Position numbers and translations under genes: made by a program. From Inquilinus limosus DSM 16000 (GTDB taxonomy: Bacteria; Pseudomonadota; Alphaproteobacteria; DSM-16000; Inquilinaceae), in contig NZ_AUHM01000014.1 of NCBI RefSeq assembly GCF_000423185.1, forward strand, positions 124,001-188,000: a DNA stretch of 64,000 nucleotides, given 5' to 3'. Positions 33,837 to 41,675 of this stretch are shown here, piece after piece. How positions within the stretch are numbered: position 1 is the first letter of the stretch; each line of letters begins with the position of its first letter. The notes under the pieces are model-generated. The model saw only the letters and a program-made list of their open reading frames with translations, ran no database searches and had not been told where the DNA came from.

Positions 33837-34766
33837 CTATCCCCGGTCGCCGGCGAAGCGCTCGGCCAGGCGCTCGCGGCGGAAGGCTTCGGTGACGAAG
33901 TCGACGAAGGCGCGGGTCTTGGCCGGCAGCAGAGTGCGGCTGGCGTAGTAGATCGAGATCGGGCCGGCATCGGCGTGCCACTGCGGCAGCAGGCGCACCA
34001 GGGCGCCGCTGTCCAGATGCGGCAGCGCATCCGCCACCGTCACCATGGCGACGCCGAGTCCCAGCACCGCGGCCCGGCACATCGCCGCGGGATCGTTCAG
34101 CACCACGGTCTCGGCGGGCGTCGCCGCCATCTCCAGCCCGGCGGCGTTGCGCATCATCCAGTGCCGCACCCGCCCGGTGCGAGGCGAGCGCATGACGATC
34201 CCGTCCAGGCCGGCCAGCCCCGCCGGGTCGGCCGGCGTGGCCCGGCCCTGCAGCCAGGACGGCGCCGCCACCGCGACCACATGCGCCGGGGCCAGGATGC
34301 GGGACACCGTGCCCGGCGTCAGCTCGAAGCCGGCGCCGATGGCCGCGTCGAAGCCCTCGGCCACCAGGTCCACCTGACGGTTCTCGAACCGCCAGTCCGG
34401 GCGGATGCGGGGATAGCGCTCCAGGAAGGCGGGCAGCAGCGGCAGGATGTGGTCGACGCCGATGGTCACCGCCAGGCTGACCTTCAGCACGCCGGCCGGC
34501 TCGCCGCTTCCGGTCGACACCGCCGCGATCGCCGCCTGCAGGCTGTCGAGGCTGCCCTCGATGGAGGCCAGGAAGCCTTCGCCGGCCTCGGTCAGGGTCA
34601 GCTTGCGGGTGCTGCGGTGGAACAGCCGCACGCCCAGGTTCCGCTCCAGCATCGCCACGTTGCGGCTGACCGCGGCCGGGGTCAGCGCCAGCCGGCGCGC
34701 CGCGGCGGAGAAGCTGCCGGCCTCGGCGCTGCGGGCGAAGGATTCCAGGTTGGCGAGGGTCTCCAT
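33837..34766 (-). CDS. LysR-family transcriptional regulator
   Basis: 309 residues: N-terminal winged HTH (SFSAAARRLALTPAAVSRNVAMLERNLGVRLFHRSTRKLTLTEAG region) and a substrate-binding domain of the CrgA/AaeR-like branch (LPLLPAFLERYPRIRPDWRF, DAAIGAGFELTPG, LNDPAAMCRAAVLGLGVAMV). It is divergently placed from an SDR gene with a 16-bp palindrome between them, the standard arrangement for a LysR regulator and its target. Ligand unknown. Confidence 0.9.
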   Translation of the reverse strand: METLANLESFARSAEAGSFSAAARRLALTPAAVSRNVAMLERNLGVRLFHRSTRKLTLTEAGEGFLASIEGSLDSLQAAIAAVSTGSGEPAGVLKVSLAVTIGVDHILPLLPAFLERYPRIRPDWRFENRQVDLVAEGFDAAIGAGFELTPGTVSRILAPAHVVAVAAPSWLQGRATPADPAGLAGLDGIVMRSPRTGRVRHWMMRNAAGLEMAATPAETVVLNDPAAMCRAAVLGLGVAMVTVADALPHLDSGALVRLLPQWHADAGPISIYYASRTLLPAKTRAFVDFVTEAFRRERLAERFAGDRG

Positions 34767-34792
34767 CGCGTCACATCTTCAACGGATACTTG

Positions 34793-34808
34793 TGACTGAT
34801 TCCAGTCA
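34793..34808. promoter_or_regulatory. palindrome between divergent LysR and SDR genes
   Basis: TGACTG-ATTC-CAGTCA, a perfect 6-4-6 inverted repeat, 27 bp from the LysR start and 67 bp from the SDR start. A T-N11-A spacing can be read across it. Probably the LysR operator, inferred from position and symmetry. Confidence 0.5.
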
Positions 34809-34875
34809 TTCCATACTAATCATGCAGCAATTGCGGTGCGATATCCACTCCATCAAACCGTTGGAGTGTCCTCAG

Positions 34876-35628
34876 ATGACCACCACCCATTCCCCGCTCT
34901 CCGGCAAGGTCGCCCTGGTCACCGGCGGCTCACGCTCGATCGGCGCCGCCATCGCCGGGCGCCTGGCCGCGGACGGCGCCGCCGTCGCCATCACCTACAG
35001 CGCCTCGCCGGACAAGGCCGAGGGCGTCGTCCGCGCCATCCAGGCGGCGGGCGGCCGGGCCGTCGCGATCCGGGCCGATGCCGGCGACCCCGAGGCGGTG
35101 CGCGCCGCCGTGGCCCGCACCGTCGAAGTCCTCGGCGGCCTCGACATCCTGGTCAACAACGCCGGCATCGCGCTCGGCGGCCCGATCGACGAGGTCTCCT
35201 TCGCCGACTACCAGCGCATGATCGCGGTGAACGTCACCGGCGTGTTCGTGGCGACGCAGGAGGCGGTGCGGCACATGACGGCAGGCGGCCGCGTCATCCA
35301 TATCGGCAGCTCGATGGCGCGCTACGCGGCCTTCGGCGGCGCCTCGGTCTACACCCTGACCAAGGGGGCGGTGGCCGGCTTCAACCGCAGCCTGGTGCGC
35401 GACCTCGGCCCGCGCGGCATCACCGTCAACACCGTGCATCCGGGCCCGACCGACACCGACATGAACCCGGACGGCGGCCCGGTGTCGAAGATCGTCGGCC
35501 CCGGTATCGCAGTCGGCCGCTACGGCCGGGCCGAGGAGATCGCCGGCGCGGTCGCCTATCTCGCCGGCCCGGACGCAGCCTTCGTCACCGGCGCCGAGCT
35601 GGTGGCCGATGGCGGCTTCACGGCCTGA
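34876..35628 (+). CDS. short-chain dehydrogenase/reductase, FabG-like
   Basis: 250 residues. NAD(P) motif TGGSRSIGAAIAGRLA, NNAG at the fourth strand, catalytic Ser in IGSSMARYA and the YxxxK pair in YTLTKGAVAG, then the NTVHPGPTDTDMN loop. Classical SDR, substrate unknown. A GGAG at 34863-34866 precedes ATG 34876. Divergent from and probably controlled by the LysR gene at 33837; a VOC gene follows 58 bp downstream. Confidence 0.9.
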   Translation: MTTTHSPLSGKVALVTGGSRSIGAAIAGRLAADGAAVAITYSASPDKAEGVVRAIQAAGGRAVAIRADAGDPEAVRAAVARTVEVLGGLDILVNNAGIALGGPIDEVSFADYQRMIAVNVTGVFVATQEAVRHMTAGGRVIHIGSSMARYAAFGGASVYTLTKGAVAGFNRSLVRDLGPRGITVNTVHPGPTDTDMNPDGGPVSKIVGPGIAVGRYGRAEEIAGAVAYLAGPDAAFVTGAELVADGGFTA

Positions 35629-35686
35629 GCCGGCTATCCGCCGGGCGCCCGATCGGCGATGATCGGGCGGGGCAGGGGAGGGGCTC

Positions 35687-36055
35687 ATGCTGGACCACGT
35701 CACCATCCGGGTCGGCGACTTCGAACGGTCGAAGGCCTTCTACGACCAGTTGCTGGCGCCGCTCGGCATCGCCCGCCTCTATGCCGATGGCGAGACCTTC
35801 GCCGGCTACGGCGTCGGCCGCCGGGCGTTCTTCTGGATCGGCCTGCATGACGGGGCGATCACCGGCACCCATGTCGCCTTCGCCGCGCCGGACCGGGGTA
35901 TCGTCGACCTCTTCCATGCGGCGGGCCTCGCCGCCGGCGGCCGGGACAACGGCGCGCCCGGGGTGCGGCCGCACTACCATCCCGACTATTACGGCGCCTT
36001 CCTGCTCGACCCCGACGGTCACAATGTCGAGGCAGTGTGCCGCGAGGCGCCCTGA
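35687..36055 (+). CDS. VOC (glyoxalase/dioxygenase-fold) family protein
   Basis: 122 residues, one vicinal-oxygen-chelate domain with the paired beta-alpha-beta-beta-beta units: LDHVTIRVGDFERSKAFYDQLL at the start and YHPDYYGAFLLDPDGHNVEAV at the end. The terminal DPDGHNVE pattern is typical of small VOC lactoylglutathione lyase-like proteins. Metal-binding His and Glu are present, but the substrate cannot be assigned. GGGGAGGGG precedes ATG 35687. Same direction as the SDR gene and ends 4 bp before the convergent DCXR-like gene. Confidence 0.85.
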   Translation: MLDHVTIRVGDFERSKAFYDQLLAPLGIARLYADGETFAGYGVGRRAFFWIGLHDGAITGTHVAFAAPDRGIVDLFHAAGLAAGGRDNGAPGVRPHYHPDYYGAFLLDPDGHNVEAVCREAP

Positions 36056-36059
36056 CCGG

Positions 36060-36794
36060 TCAGGTTGCCAGGAAACCGCCGTCGACCGGCACGATGGCGC
36101 CGTTCATCATCGCCGAGGCGTCGCTCAGCAGGTACAGGATCACCTCGGCGACGTCGTCCGGCTGGGCGAAGCGGCCGAGCGGGATGCGGCCCAGCATCGG
36201 GCCGGACTTGGCCGGGTCGCTCCACGCCTTCACCGCCATCGGCGTCAGCGTCACCACCGGGTTGACGCTGTTGGTGCGGATACCGTGCGGCCCCAGCTCC
36301 ACCGCCATCACCCGGGTGATCTCGTCGAGCGCGCCCTTGGAGGCGCAATAGGCGGTGTGGTCCGGCAGGCCGATCATCGAGGACACGCTCGACACGTTGA
36401 CGATGGCGCCCTTCTGCCCGCGGCGGATCAGGTCGCGCGCCACCACCTGGGCCGCGATCATTGGCGCCCGGGCGTTCACTGCCATGATCTGGTCGAAGCT
36501 CTCGACCGAGGTGTCGAGGAAGGATTCCAGCGTGGTGGTGCCGGCGCAGTTCACCAGGGCGTCGACCGGCAGAGCCTCCTCGGCAGCCCGGCGCGTCGCC
36601 TCGGCATCGGCCAGGTCGACCGCGATGCTGCGGCAGCCGGTCTCCTGCTCCAGGCTCGCCAGGTCCTCGGGGCTGCGGGTGGCGGCGACCACCTCGGCGC
36701 CGCGCCGGTGCAGCAGCACCGCCGTCGCTCGGCCGATGCCCTTGCCGGCGCCGGTCACCAGCACCCGCCGCCCGGCGAAATCCTGCCCGCCCAT
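36060..36794 (-). CDS. SDR close to L-xylulose reductase / DCXR
   Basis: 244 residues with unusually close resemblance to animal dicarbonyl/L-xylulose reductase: AGRRVLVTGAGKGIGRAT at the N-terminus, NVSSVSSM, catalytic YCASKGALDEITRVMAVELGPHGIR, then SDPAKSGPMLGRIPLGRFAQ and the C-terminal VPVDGGFLAT. Ser-Tyr-Lys catalytic residues are in place and the cofactor should be NADP(H). Bacterial members reduce xylulose or alpha-dicarbonyls; which applies here is open. No pentose genes lie nearby. Confidence 0.87.
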   Translation of the reverse strand: MGGQDFAGRRVLVTGAGKGIGRATAVLLHRRGAEVVAATRSPEDLASLEQETGCRSIAVDLADAEATRRAAEEALPVDALVNCAGTTTLESFLDTSVESFDQIMAVNARAPMIAAQVVARDLIRRGQKGAIVNVSSVSSMIGLPDHTAYCASKGALDEITRVMAVELGPHGIRTNSVNPVVTLTPMAVKAWSDPAKSGPMLGRIPLGRFAQPDDVAEVILYLLSDASAMMNGAIVPVDGGFLAT

Positions 36795-36881
36795 GACGTC
36801 CTCCCTGTCTCGACTCGCGATGCCTCCCTATATCAGGCTCGGAGCGCCGGCGTCTCTCCGGACCGGCCCAGGAGATCGAGC

Positions 36882-37280
36882 ATGCCCGAACCTTATCCCG
36901 TGACCCGCAGCGACGAGGAATGGCGCCGCATCCTGACGCCGGAGCAGTACCGGGTCATGCGCCAGCACGGCACCGAGCGGCCGGGCAGCTGCGGCCTGCT
37001 GAGCGAGCACCGGCCGGGCGCCTTCTGCTGCGCCGGCTGCGGCAGCAGGCTGTTCGAATCGAAGTGGAAGTTCGAGAGCGGCACCGGCTGGCCCAGCTTC
37101 AACGACCCGGTGCCGGATTCGGTCGAGACCACGGTCGACCGCAGCTTCGGCATGACCCGCATCGAGGTGCATTGCGCCACCTGCGGCAGCCATCTCGGCC
37201 ACGTCTTCGAGGACGGCCCGCCGCCCAGCGGGCTGCGCTATTGCATCAACGGCGTGGCGCTGGATTTCCAGCCGGAGTGA
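36882..37280 (+). CDS. msrB: peptide-methionine (R)-S-oxide reductase
   Basis: 132 residues. Two CxxC zinc motifs (CAGC and CATC), the substrate motif GTGWPSFNDP, the His in VHCATCGSHLGHVFEDGP, and the catalytic Cys in RYCINGVALDF. No signal peptide, so cytoplasmic repair of methionine-R-sulfoxide. GGAGATCGAGC precedes ATG 36882. The matching msrA is 7 kb away at 44366 and carries an N-terminal export signal, so the two act in different compartments. Confidence 0.95.
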   Translation: MPEPYPVTRSDEEWRRILTPEQYRVMRQHGTERPGSCGLLSEHRPGAFCCAGCGSRLFESKWKFESGTGWPSFNDPVPDSVETTVDRSFGMTRIEVHCATCGSHLGHVFEDGPPPSGLRYCINGVALDFQPE

Positions 37281-37341
37281 GCCGGGGCCGGGCTACATTC
37301 GAAAACGGTCTCGCGGGTGCCAAAATCGCACAATCCGGAAA

Positions 37342-37368
37342 GGAACTGAGTGTTCGTCTCCTCCCGTT
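37342..37368 (+). promoter_or_regulatory. possible sigma-EcfG promoter of the PRC-barrel gene
   Basis: GGAAC (37342-37346), 18 bp, then CGTT (37365-37368), 32 bp before the PRC-barrel ATG. The alphaproteobacterial general stress consensus is GGAAC-N16/17-CGTT, so the spacing is one base long. PRC-barrel genes are frequent members of that regulon. Confidence 0.45.
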
Positions 37369-37399
37369 ATACGTGCAATCGGGACGCAAGGAGACGGTT

Positions 37400-37777
37400 A
37401 TGGAGCATCGAGAGGAGACGACCACGCTCATCTCCGGCGACAAGGTCGCCGGGACGGAGGTCTACAACACGGCGGGCGAGCATCTCGGCGAGATCCACGA
37501 CGTGATGATCGACAAGGTGTCCGGGCGCGTCGCCTATGCGGTGATGTCGTTCGGCGGCTTTCTCGGCATCGGCGAGAAGTACCACCCGCTGCCCTGGTCG
37601 GCGCTGGAGTACGACACCAATCAGGGCGGCTACGTCGTGAACCTGTCGCGCGAGCAGCTGGAAGGGGCTCCGGTCTACGCCGAGGAGACCCCGCCGCGCT
37701 GGAACCGCGAATACGAGCAGGACATACACGACTATTACGGCATCAGCCCGTATTGGACCGGTTCGCTGCCGCGCTGA
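37400..37777 (+). CDS. PRC-barrel domain protein
   Basis: 125 residues with one PRC-barrel (about residues 10-75): LISGDKVAGTEVYNTAGEHLGEIHDVMIDKVSGRVAYAVMSFGGFLGIGEKYHPLPWSAL in sequence, ending with a Tyr-rich tail (HDYYGISPYWTG). Such stand-alone PRC-barrel proteins are common, cytoplasmic, and often induced by general stress in alphaproteobacteria. Molecular role unknown. Preceded by AAGGAGACGGTT and by a candidate EcfG promoter. Followed by two small genes in the same direction. Confidence 0.88.
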   Translation: MEHREETTTLISGDKVAGTEVYNTAGEHLGEIHDVMIDKVSGRVAYAVMSFGGFLGIGEKYHPLPWSALEYDTNQGGYVVNLSREQLEGAPVYAEETPPRWNREYEQDIHDYYGISPYWTGSLPR

Positions 37778-37802
37778 CGGAGACCGGCGTCGGGAGGCCG
37801 CC

Positions 37803-37991
37803 ATGTCGGAGCGGGTCGTCGACGTGTTCGACGAGAACGGTGCCTTGGTGACGAGCTATACCGTCATCCTGGCTGGTTCCGGCGATGCGCCGGATGAGGC
37901 GTATGAGTCCGAAGCTCTGCGCATGGCGGCCTTCGACGCGGCCATTCCCGCCGATCGGCTTGCCGGATTGACGGCGAAAGTCCGGTCGTAG
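37803..37991 (+). CDS. small conserved-looking hypothetical protein
   Basis: 62 residues starting SERVVDVFDENGALVTSYTVIL, acidic, no signal peptide or membrane segment. A GGAGG at 37793-37797 with 5-nt spacing strongly supports ATG 37803. It begins 25 bp after the PRC-barrel gene, so the two are probably co-transcribed. No family recognised; the amino-acid pattern (short beta-hairpin-like start, amphipathic helix at SEALRMAAFDAAIPADRL) suggests a small folded domain. Confidence 0.65.
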   Translation: MSERVVDVFDENGALVTSYTVILAGSGDAPDEAYESEALRMAAFDAAIPADRLAGLTAKVRS

Positions 37992-38104
37992 TCGGGCGGT
38001 CGTGCGGCATCGCGGCCTTGGTCCAAGGTCTAATCCGCCAGCCGCGGGATGACCGATCCCGATGCCCCGTTGATCCGGCAACCAACTTCACAGGAGGAAC
38101 CGCC

Positions 38105-38494
38105 ATGAAGTGGGTCTTGATCGCCTCCGCAGCGGGTTTCCTGGCGCTGAGCCCTGCGGCCCTGGCCGATTGCCGCCAGGACATCGACCAGCTCGACGCG
38201 CAGTTCAAGCAGGCGGAGGCGCAAAGCGGACAGCCTGCGGCCACGCCCCATCAAACCCAGACGATGCAGGGCGCCCAGACGGGGGCCGCCGGTACCATGC
38301 CGAGCACCGGAAGCGCCCCCGACGCCGCTTCCAGCGAACATCAGCGGGAGGCGCTCAAAGGCGCGGGCGAGCAGTCCCAGCAGGAGCAGTTCGCCGCCCA
38401 CCTGAAGGAAGCCCGCCAGCTGGCGCAGACCGGCGACGAGGCCGGATGCATGACGAAGGTCGAGGCCGCGCGCAAGCTGCTCGGCACTCGCTGA
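38105..38494 (+). CDS. secreted hypothetical protein with Gln/Ala-rich body
   Basis: 129 residues. N-terminal Sec signal KWVLIASAAGFLALSPAALA with probable cleavage before DCRQD. The mature part has two Cys (CRQDIDQLD and GCMTKVE), a low-complexity Gln/Thr/Ala middle and a C-terminal helix QFAAHLKEARQLAQTGDEAGC. AGGAGG with good spacing precedes ATG 38105. Periplasmic location inferred; no family recognised. It lies in a cluster of small stress/envelope genes. Confidence 0.75.
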   Translation: MKWVLIASAAGFLALSPAALADCRQDIDQLDAQFKQAEAQSGQPAATPHQTQTMQGAQTGAAGTMPSTGSAPDAASSEHQREALKGAGEQSQQEQFAAHLKEARQLAQTGDEAGCMTKVEAARKLLGTR

Positions 38495-38586
38495 CGGACT
38501 GCCTCTCCAAAGTACGGAGCAGACAAGGTTCGGGCCTGCGCAGCGATGCTCCGCAGGCCCGAACCGATCGTTGACCGACCTCTAGG

Positions 38587-38811
38587 TCAGCAGCGTCCGA
38601 CGGCGTGGCAGTTCGTCAGACCGCCGACGGCAGCGCCGCCGACACCGCCGATGATCGCGCCGGTCCCGACATTGCCGCCGGTGACCGCCGCCGTGCCGGC
38701 GCCGAGGCCCGCGCCGATCGCGCCACCCGAGAGCGCCCGGGTGCCGGGGTCGCGGCCGCACGCCGCCAGGGACAGCGCCGCCGCCAGGATAAGCATAGCC
38801 GGCTTCAGCAT
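38587..38811 (-). CDS. glycine-zipper lipoprotein
   Basis: 74 residues. Signal with lipobox LAAC (KPAMLILAAALSLAAC), then a Gly/Ala-rich glycine-zipper stretch (ALSGGAIGAGLGAGTAAVTGG, GAIIGGVGGAAVGGL) and a final pair of Cys. Predicted to be lipid-anchored in the outer membrane with the glycine zipper inserting or oligomerising. Start ATG 38811 is preferred because GGAG stands 6 nt upstream; ATG 38817 abuts that GGAG. A near-perfect EcfG promoter lies just upstream. Confidence 0.83.
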   Translation of the reverse strand: MLKPAMLILAAALSLAACGRDPGTRALSGGAIGAGLGAGTAAVTGGNVGTGAIIGGVGGAAVGGLTNCHAVGRC

Positions 38812-38847
38812 CCTCATCTCCGTGCCAGTAACCATTTCAGACACGGA

Positions 38848-38873
38848 AACGATGCGGATCGCGAGATCGTTCC
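38848..38873 (-). promoter_or_regulatory. sigma-EcfG-type promoter of the glycine-zipper lipoprotein gene
   Basis: On the minus strand: GGAAC (38873-38869), 17 bp, CGTTT (from 38851). It fits the general stress consensus GGAAC-N16/17-CGTT exactly. The expected start near 38840 gives a leader of about 30 nt to the ATG at 38811. Confidence 0.75.
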
Positions 38874-38913
38874 CATCCGCGGCGGCGACGGGAAGGAGTG
38901 TGGCATAGACGCC

Positions 38914-41163
38914 TCACTCGCCGGCCGCCGCCTTGACCCTGGCCGCGGTCAGCGGCAGATCGCGCAGCCGCCGGCCGATGGCGTCGGCGATGGCGTTGGC
39001 CAGCGCGGCGCTGGCCGGGCCCTGGCCGGTCTCGCCGCAGCCCAGGAAGGGCTCGCCCGGCCGGTCGATGATGCGCACCTCGACGCTGTCCGGCACGGCG
39101 CTGAAGCGCAGGATCGGATAGGTCGACCAGTCGACCGAGGTGATCCGGCTGCGGTCGAAGCCGACGCTCTCGTACAGGGTCCAGCTCATCGACTGCAGCA
39201 CCGCGCCCTCGATCTGGTTGCGCACGCCGTCGGGGTTGACCACCTGGCCGGTGTCGACCGCGGCGACGACGCGCGGTACGCGGACTGCCCCGGTCTCGCG
39301 CTCGACCGCGACCTCGGCAGCGACGGCGCAATAGGCGGCCAGGTTCTTGTAGCGGGCGAAGCCGAAGCCGCGGCCGTGCCCGGCGCCGGCCGGGCGGCCC
39401 CGGTCCCAGCCGAAGGTCTCGGCGGCGGCGGCGATCACGTCGCGGGCGCGCGGATCCTGCAGATGCGCCAGCCGGAAGGCGACCGGATCGGCCCCGGCGG
39501 CCAGCGCCAGCTCGTCCATGAAGCTCTCGATCGCGAACACGTTCATCTGCGCGCCCAGCGAGCGCAGGGCGGAGATCCGGAGCGGCATGTCCGGCAGGAA
39601 ATGGTGCACCACCTGGGCGCTGGCGAAACCGTACAGCGGGATGGCATTGCGGTCGCCGCCGCCCTCCGGCTGCGGCAGCGGCCTCGGGGCCGGAGCCGGG
39701 AACGCCTTCGCCATGTGCCGGGCCGCCAGCAGGCTGCCGGCAGGGCCGGGGCGCGTGGAATGGGTGTTGCTCCAGACCTCGTAAGCCCAGTCGGCGACTC
39801 GGCCGGACGCATCCAGCGTGCCGCGGACCTTGGCCACCATCGCCGGGCCGAAGGGCTCCCAGGCATGCTCCTGCTCGCGCATCCACTGCACCCGCACCGG
39901 GCGGCCAGGCAGGGCGACGGCCAGCAGGGCGGCGTCGGCCGCGGCGTCGTCGGCACCATTGTGGCCGTAGCAGCCGGACCCTTCGACCTGGATGCAGCGC
40001 ACCGTCTCCGGCGGTCGGCCCAGCATCTCGGCAATCGCTCTGCGGTCCGGATAGACGCCCTGGGTGTGGGTCCAGACCGTCAGCAGGCCGTCCGCCTCCT
40101 GCTGCGCCACGGCGCAGGACGGGCCGACCGACCCGTGCAGCAGATAGGGCCGGGAATAGCTGGCCTCCAGCGTCCGGCCGGAGGCGGACGGCGTGGCGCC
40201 GTACCGCTCGAGGATGGTGAAGTCCCGGGCCGGCAGCGCCAGCAGCGCCTCCGGCAGCCGGGCCTGGTCGGGCAGTTCGGCGCTTTCCGTCCACTGCGCC
40301 GCGGCGGCCAGCATCCGCATCGCCGTGATCGCCTGGAACTCCTGCTCCGCCACCACCGCCAGGAAGTCGCCGTCGCGCACCACCTTCACCACCCCGGGCA
40401 GGGCCTCGACCGCGCCGCTGTCCAGCGTGGCCAGGCGGGCGCCGTAGCTCGGCGGCCGAACCACCCGGGCGTGCAGCATGCCGGGCAGGCGCAGATCCTG
40501 CACATAGGCGGCGCCGCCGGTGACCTTGGCCGGGATGTCGGTCCGCGGCACCGGCCGGCCCATCACCCGGAAATCGGCCGGTTCGGTCAGCTTCGACTCG
40601 GGCCGGGCCTCTACATGCAGCGACAGGCCGGACGCGACGAGGCCGCCGAAGGAGCGGCGGTTGCCGCCGGGCGCCAGCACCTGGCCGCCCTCGATCCGCA
40701 ACTGGTCGGCCGGCACGCCCATCTGCCGCGCGGCCTCGCCCAGCAGGATCTCGCGGACCTGGGCCGCGGCGTGGCGGATGGCGGTGCCGCTGTCCTGCAT
40801 CGAATGGCTGCCGGCGGTGTAGCCCTCATTGGCGGTCCGGCCGGTGTCGGCGGTGACCATGGTCAGCGCGTTGAAGGGCAGGCCCAGCTCCTCCGCCGCG
40901 ATCTGCTGCAGCGCGGTGGCGATGCCCTGGCCCAGCTCGGCCTTGCCGGTGAAGACGGTGACCGAGCCGGTGGAATCGACCTGGATCCAGGAATCGAGGA
41001 AGGGGGCGTCCGCCAGGCTGCCGGGCAGATCGTCGCCGAGCTGCGGCGTCTCGGCGGCCTGCTGGGCGCGCGCGGCAGGGCTCAGGGCGAAGCTGACGAC
41101 CAAGCCGCCGGCGCCCTGCAGCAGGCCGCGGCGCGACAGGACGGGGGAGAGCCCGGCGCTCAC
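38914..41163 (-). CDS. periplasmic molybdopterin aldehyde/isoquinoline-type oxidoreductase, large subunit
   Basis: 749 residues from GTG 41163, which overlaps the [2Fe-2S] subunit stop by 4 bp (GTGA). N-terminal Tat signal SRRGLLQGAGGLVVSFAL. Xanthine-oxidase-family Moco segments: FTGKAELGQGIATALQQIAAEELG, GSHSMQDSG, VEGSGCYGHNGADD, LGCGETGQGPASAALANAIAD. The fold is of the IorB/nicotinate-dehydrogenase type, where the large subunit alone carries Moco and electrons leave via a [2Fe-2S] subunit to a c-type cytochrome. Substrate (aldehyde or N-heterocycle) is unknown. Confidence 0.9.
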   Translation of the reverse strand: MSAGLSPVLSRRGLLQGAGGLVVSFALSPAARAQQAAETPQLGDDLPGSLADAPFLDSWIQVDSTGSVTVFTGKAELGQGIATALQQIAAEELGLPFNALTMVTADTGRTANEGYTAGSHSMQDSGTAIRHAAAQVREILLGEAARQMGVPADQLRIEGGQVLAPGGNRRSFGGLVASGLSLHVEARPESKLTEPADFRVMGRPVPRTDIPAKVTGGAAYVQDLRLPGMLHARVVRPPSYGARLATLDSGAVEALPGVVKVVRDGDFLAVVAEQEFQAITAMRMLAAAAQWTESAELPDQARLPEALLALPARDFTILERYGATPSASGRTLEASYSRPYLLHGSVGPSCAVAQQEADGLLTVWTHTQGVYPDRRAIAEMLGRPPETVRCIQVEGSGCYGHNGADDAAADAALLAVALPGRPVRVQWMREQEHAWEPFGPAMVAKVRGTLDASGRVADWAYEVWSNTHSTRPGPAGSLLAARHMAKAFPAPAPRPLPQPEGGGDRNAIPLYGFASAQVVHHFLPDMPLRISALRSLGAQMNVFAIESFMDELALAAGADPVAFRLAHLQDPRARDVIAAAAETFGWDRGRPAGAGHGRGFGFARYKNLAAYCAVAAEVAVERETGAVRVPRVVAAVDTGQVVNPDGVRNQIEGAVLQSMSWTLYESVGFDRSRITSVDWSTYPILRFSAVPDSVEVRIIDRPGEPFLGCGETGQGPASAALANAIADAIGRRLRDLPLTAARVKAAAGE

Positions 41164-41666
41164 AACACCGTCTCCCCAGTGACCGCCCCTTGCGGCTCGG
41201 CCGCCGCGCTCCGCATCGCCGTGGCGGCGCGTCGGATCGCCCGCAGCACGCGCATATGGGTGCCGCAGCGGCAGAGATGCCCTTCCAGCTGGCGGCGGAT
41301 CTCGGCGTCCGAGGGGGTCAGGGTCTTCCGCAGCAGGGCGTGCGCCCGCATCATCATGCCGGGGATGCAGTAGCCGCACTGCGCCGCCTGCTCCTCGATG
41401 AAGGCGCGCTGCAGCGGGCCGGGGGCGTCCTCGGTGCCCAGCCCCTCCAGCGTCGTAACCTCCTTGTTCTCCACCAGCAGGATCGGGACGACGCAGGAGA
41501 ACACGGCCTCGCCGTTGACCAGCACGGTGCAGGAGCCGCATTGGCCCAGGCCGCAGCCGTATTTCGCGGCGTTGAGCTGCAGCTCGCCGCGCAGGACGTA
41601 GAGCAGCGGCGTGTCGCGATCGGCGGAGACGGTGTAAGTGCGGCCGTTGACCTTGAGCTCGATCAT
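41160..41666 (-). CDS. [2Fe-2S] subunit of the periplasmic Mo-hydroxylase
   Basis: 168 residues. N-terminal plant-type ferredoxin cluster KYGCGLGQCGSCTVLVNG and C-terminal helical cluster QCGYCIPGMMM and HLCRCGTHMRV, the full four-Cys plus four-Cys set. No signal peptide of its own, so it is probably exported folded with the Tat-signal-bearing large subunit. It overlaps that gene by 4 bp and starts 9 bp after the triheme cytochrome gene, so the three are one operon. Confidence 0.92.
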   Translation of the reverse strand: MIELKVNGRTYTVSADRDTPLLYVLRGELQLNAAKYGCGLGQCGSCTVLVNGEAVFSCVVPILLVENKEVTTLEGLGTEDAPGPLQRAFIEEQAAQCGYCIPGMMMRAHALLRKTLTPSDAEIRRQLEGHLCRCGTHMRVLRAIRRAATAMRSAAAEPQGAVTGETVL

Positions 41667-41675
41667 GACCCCTCC

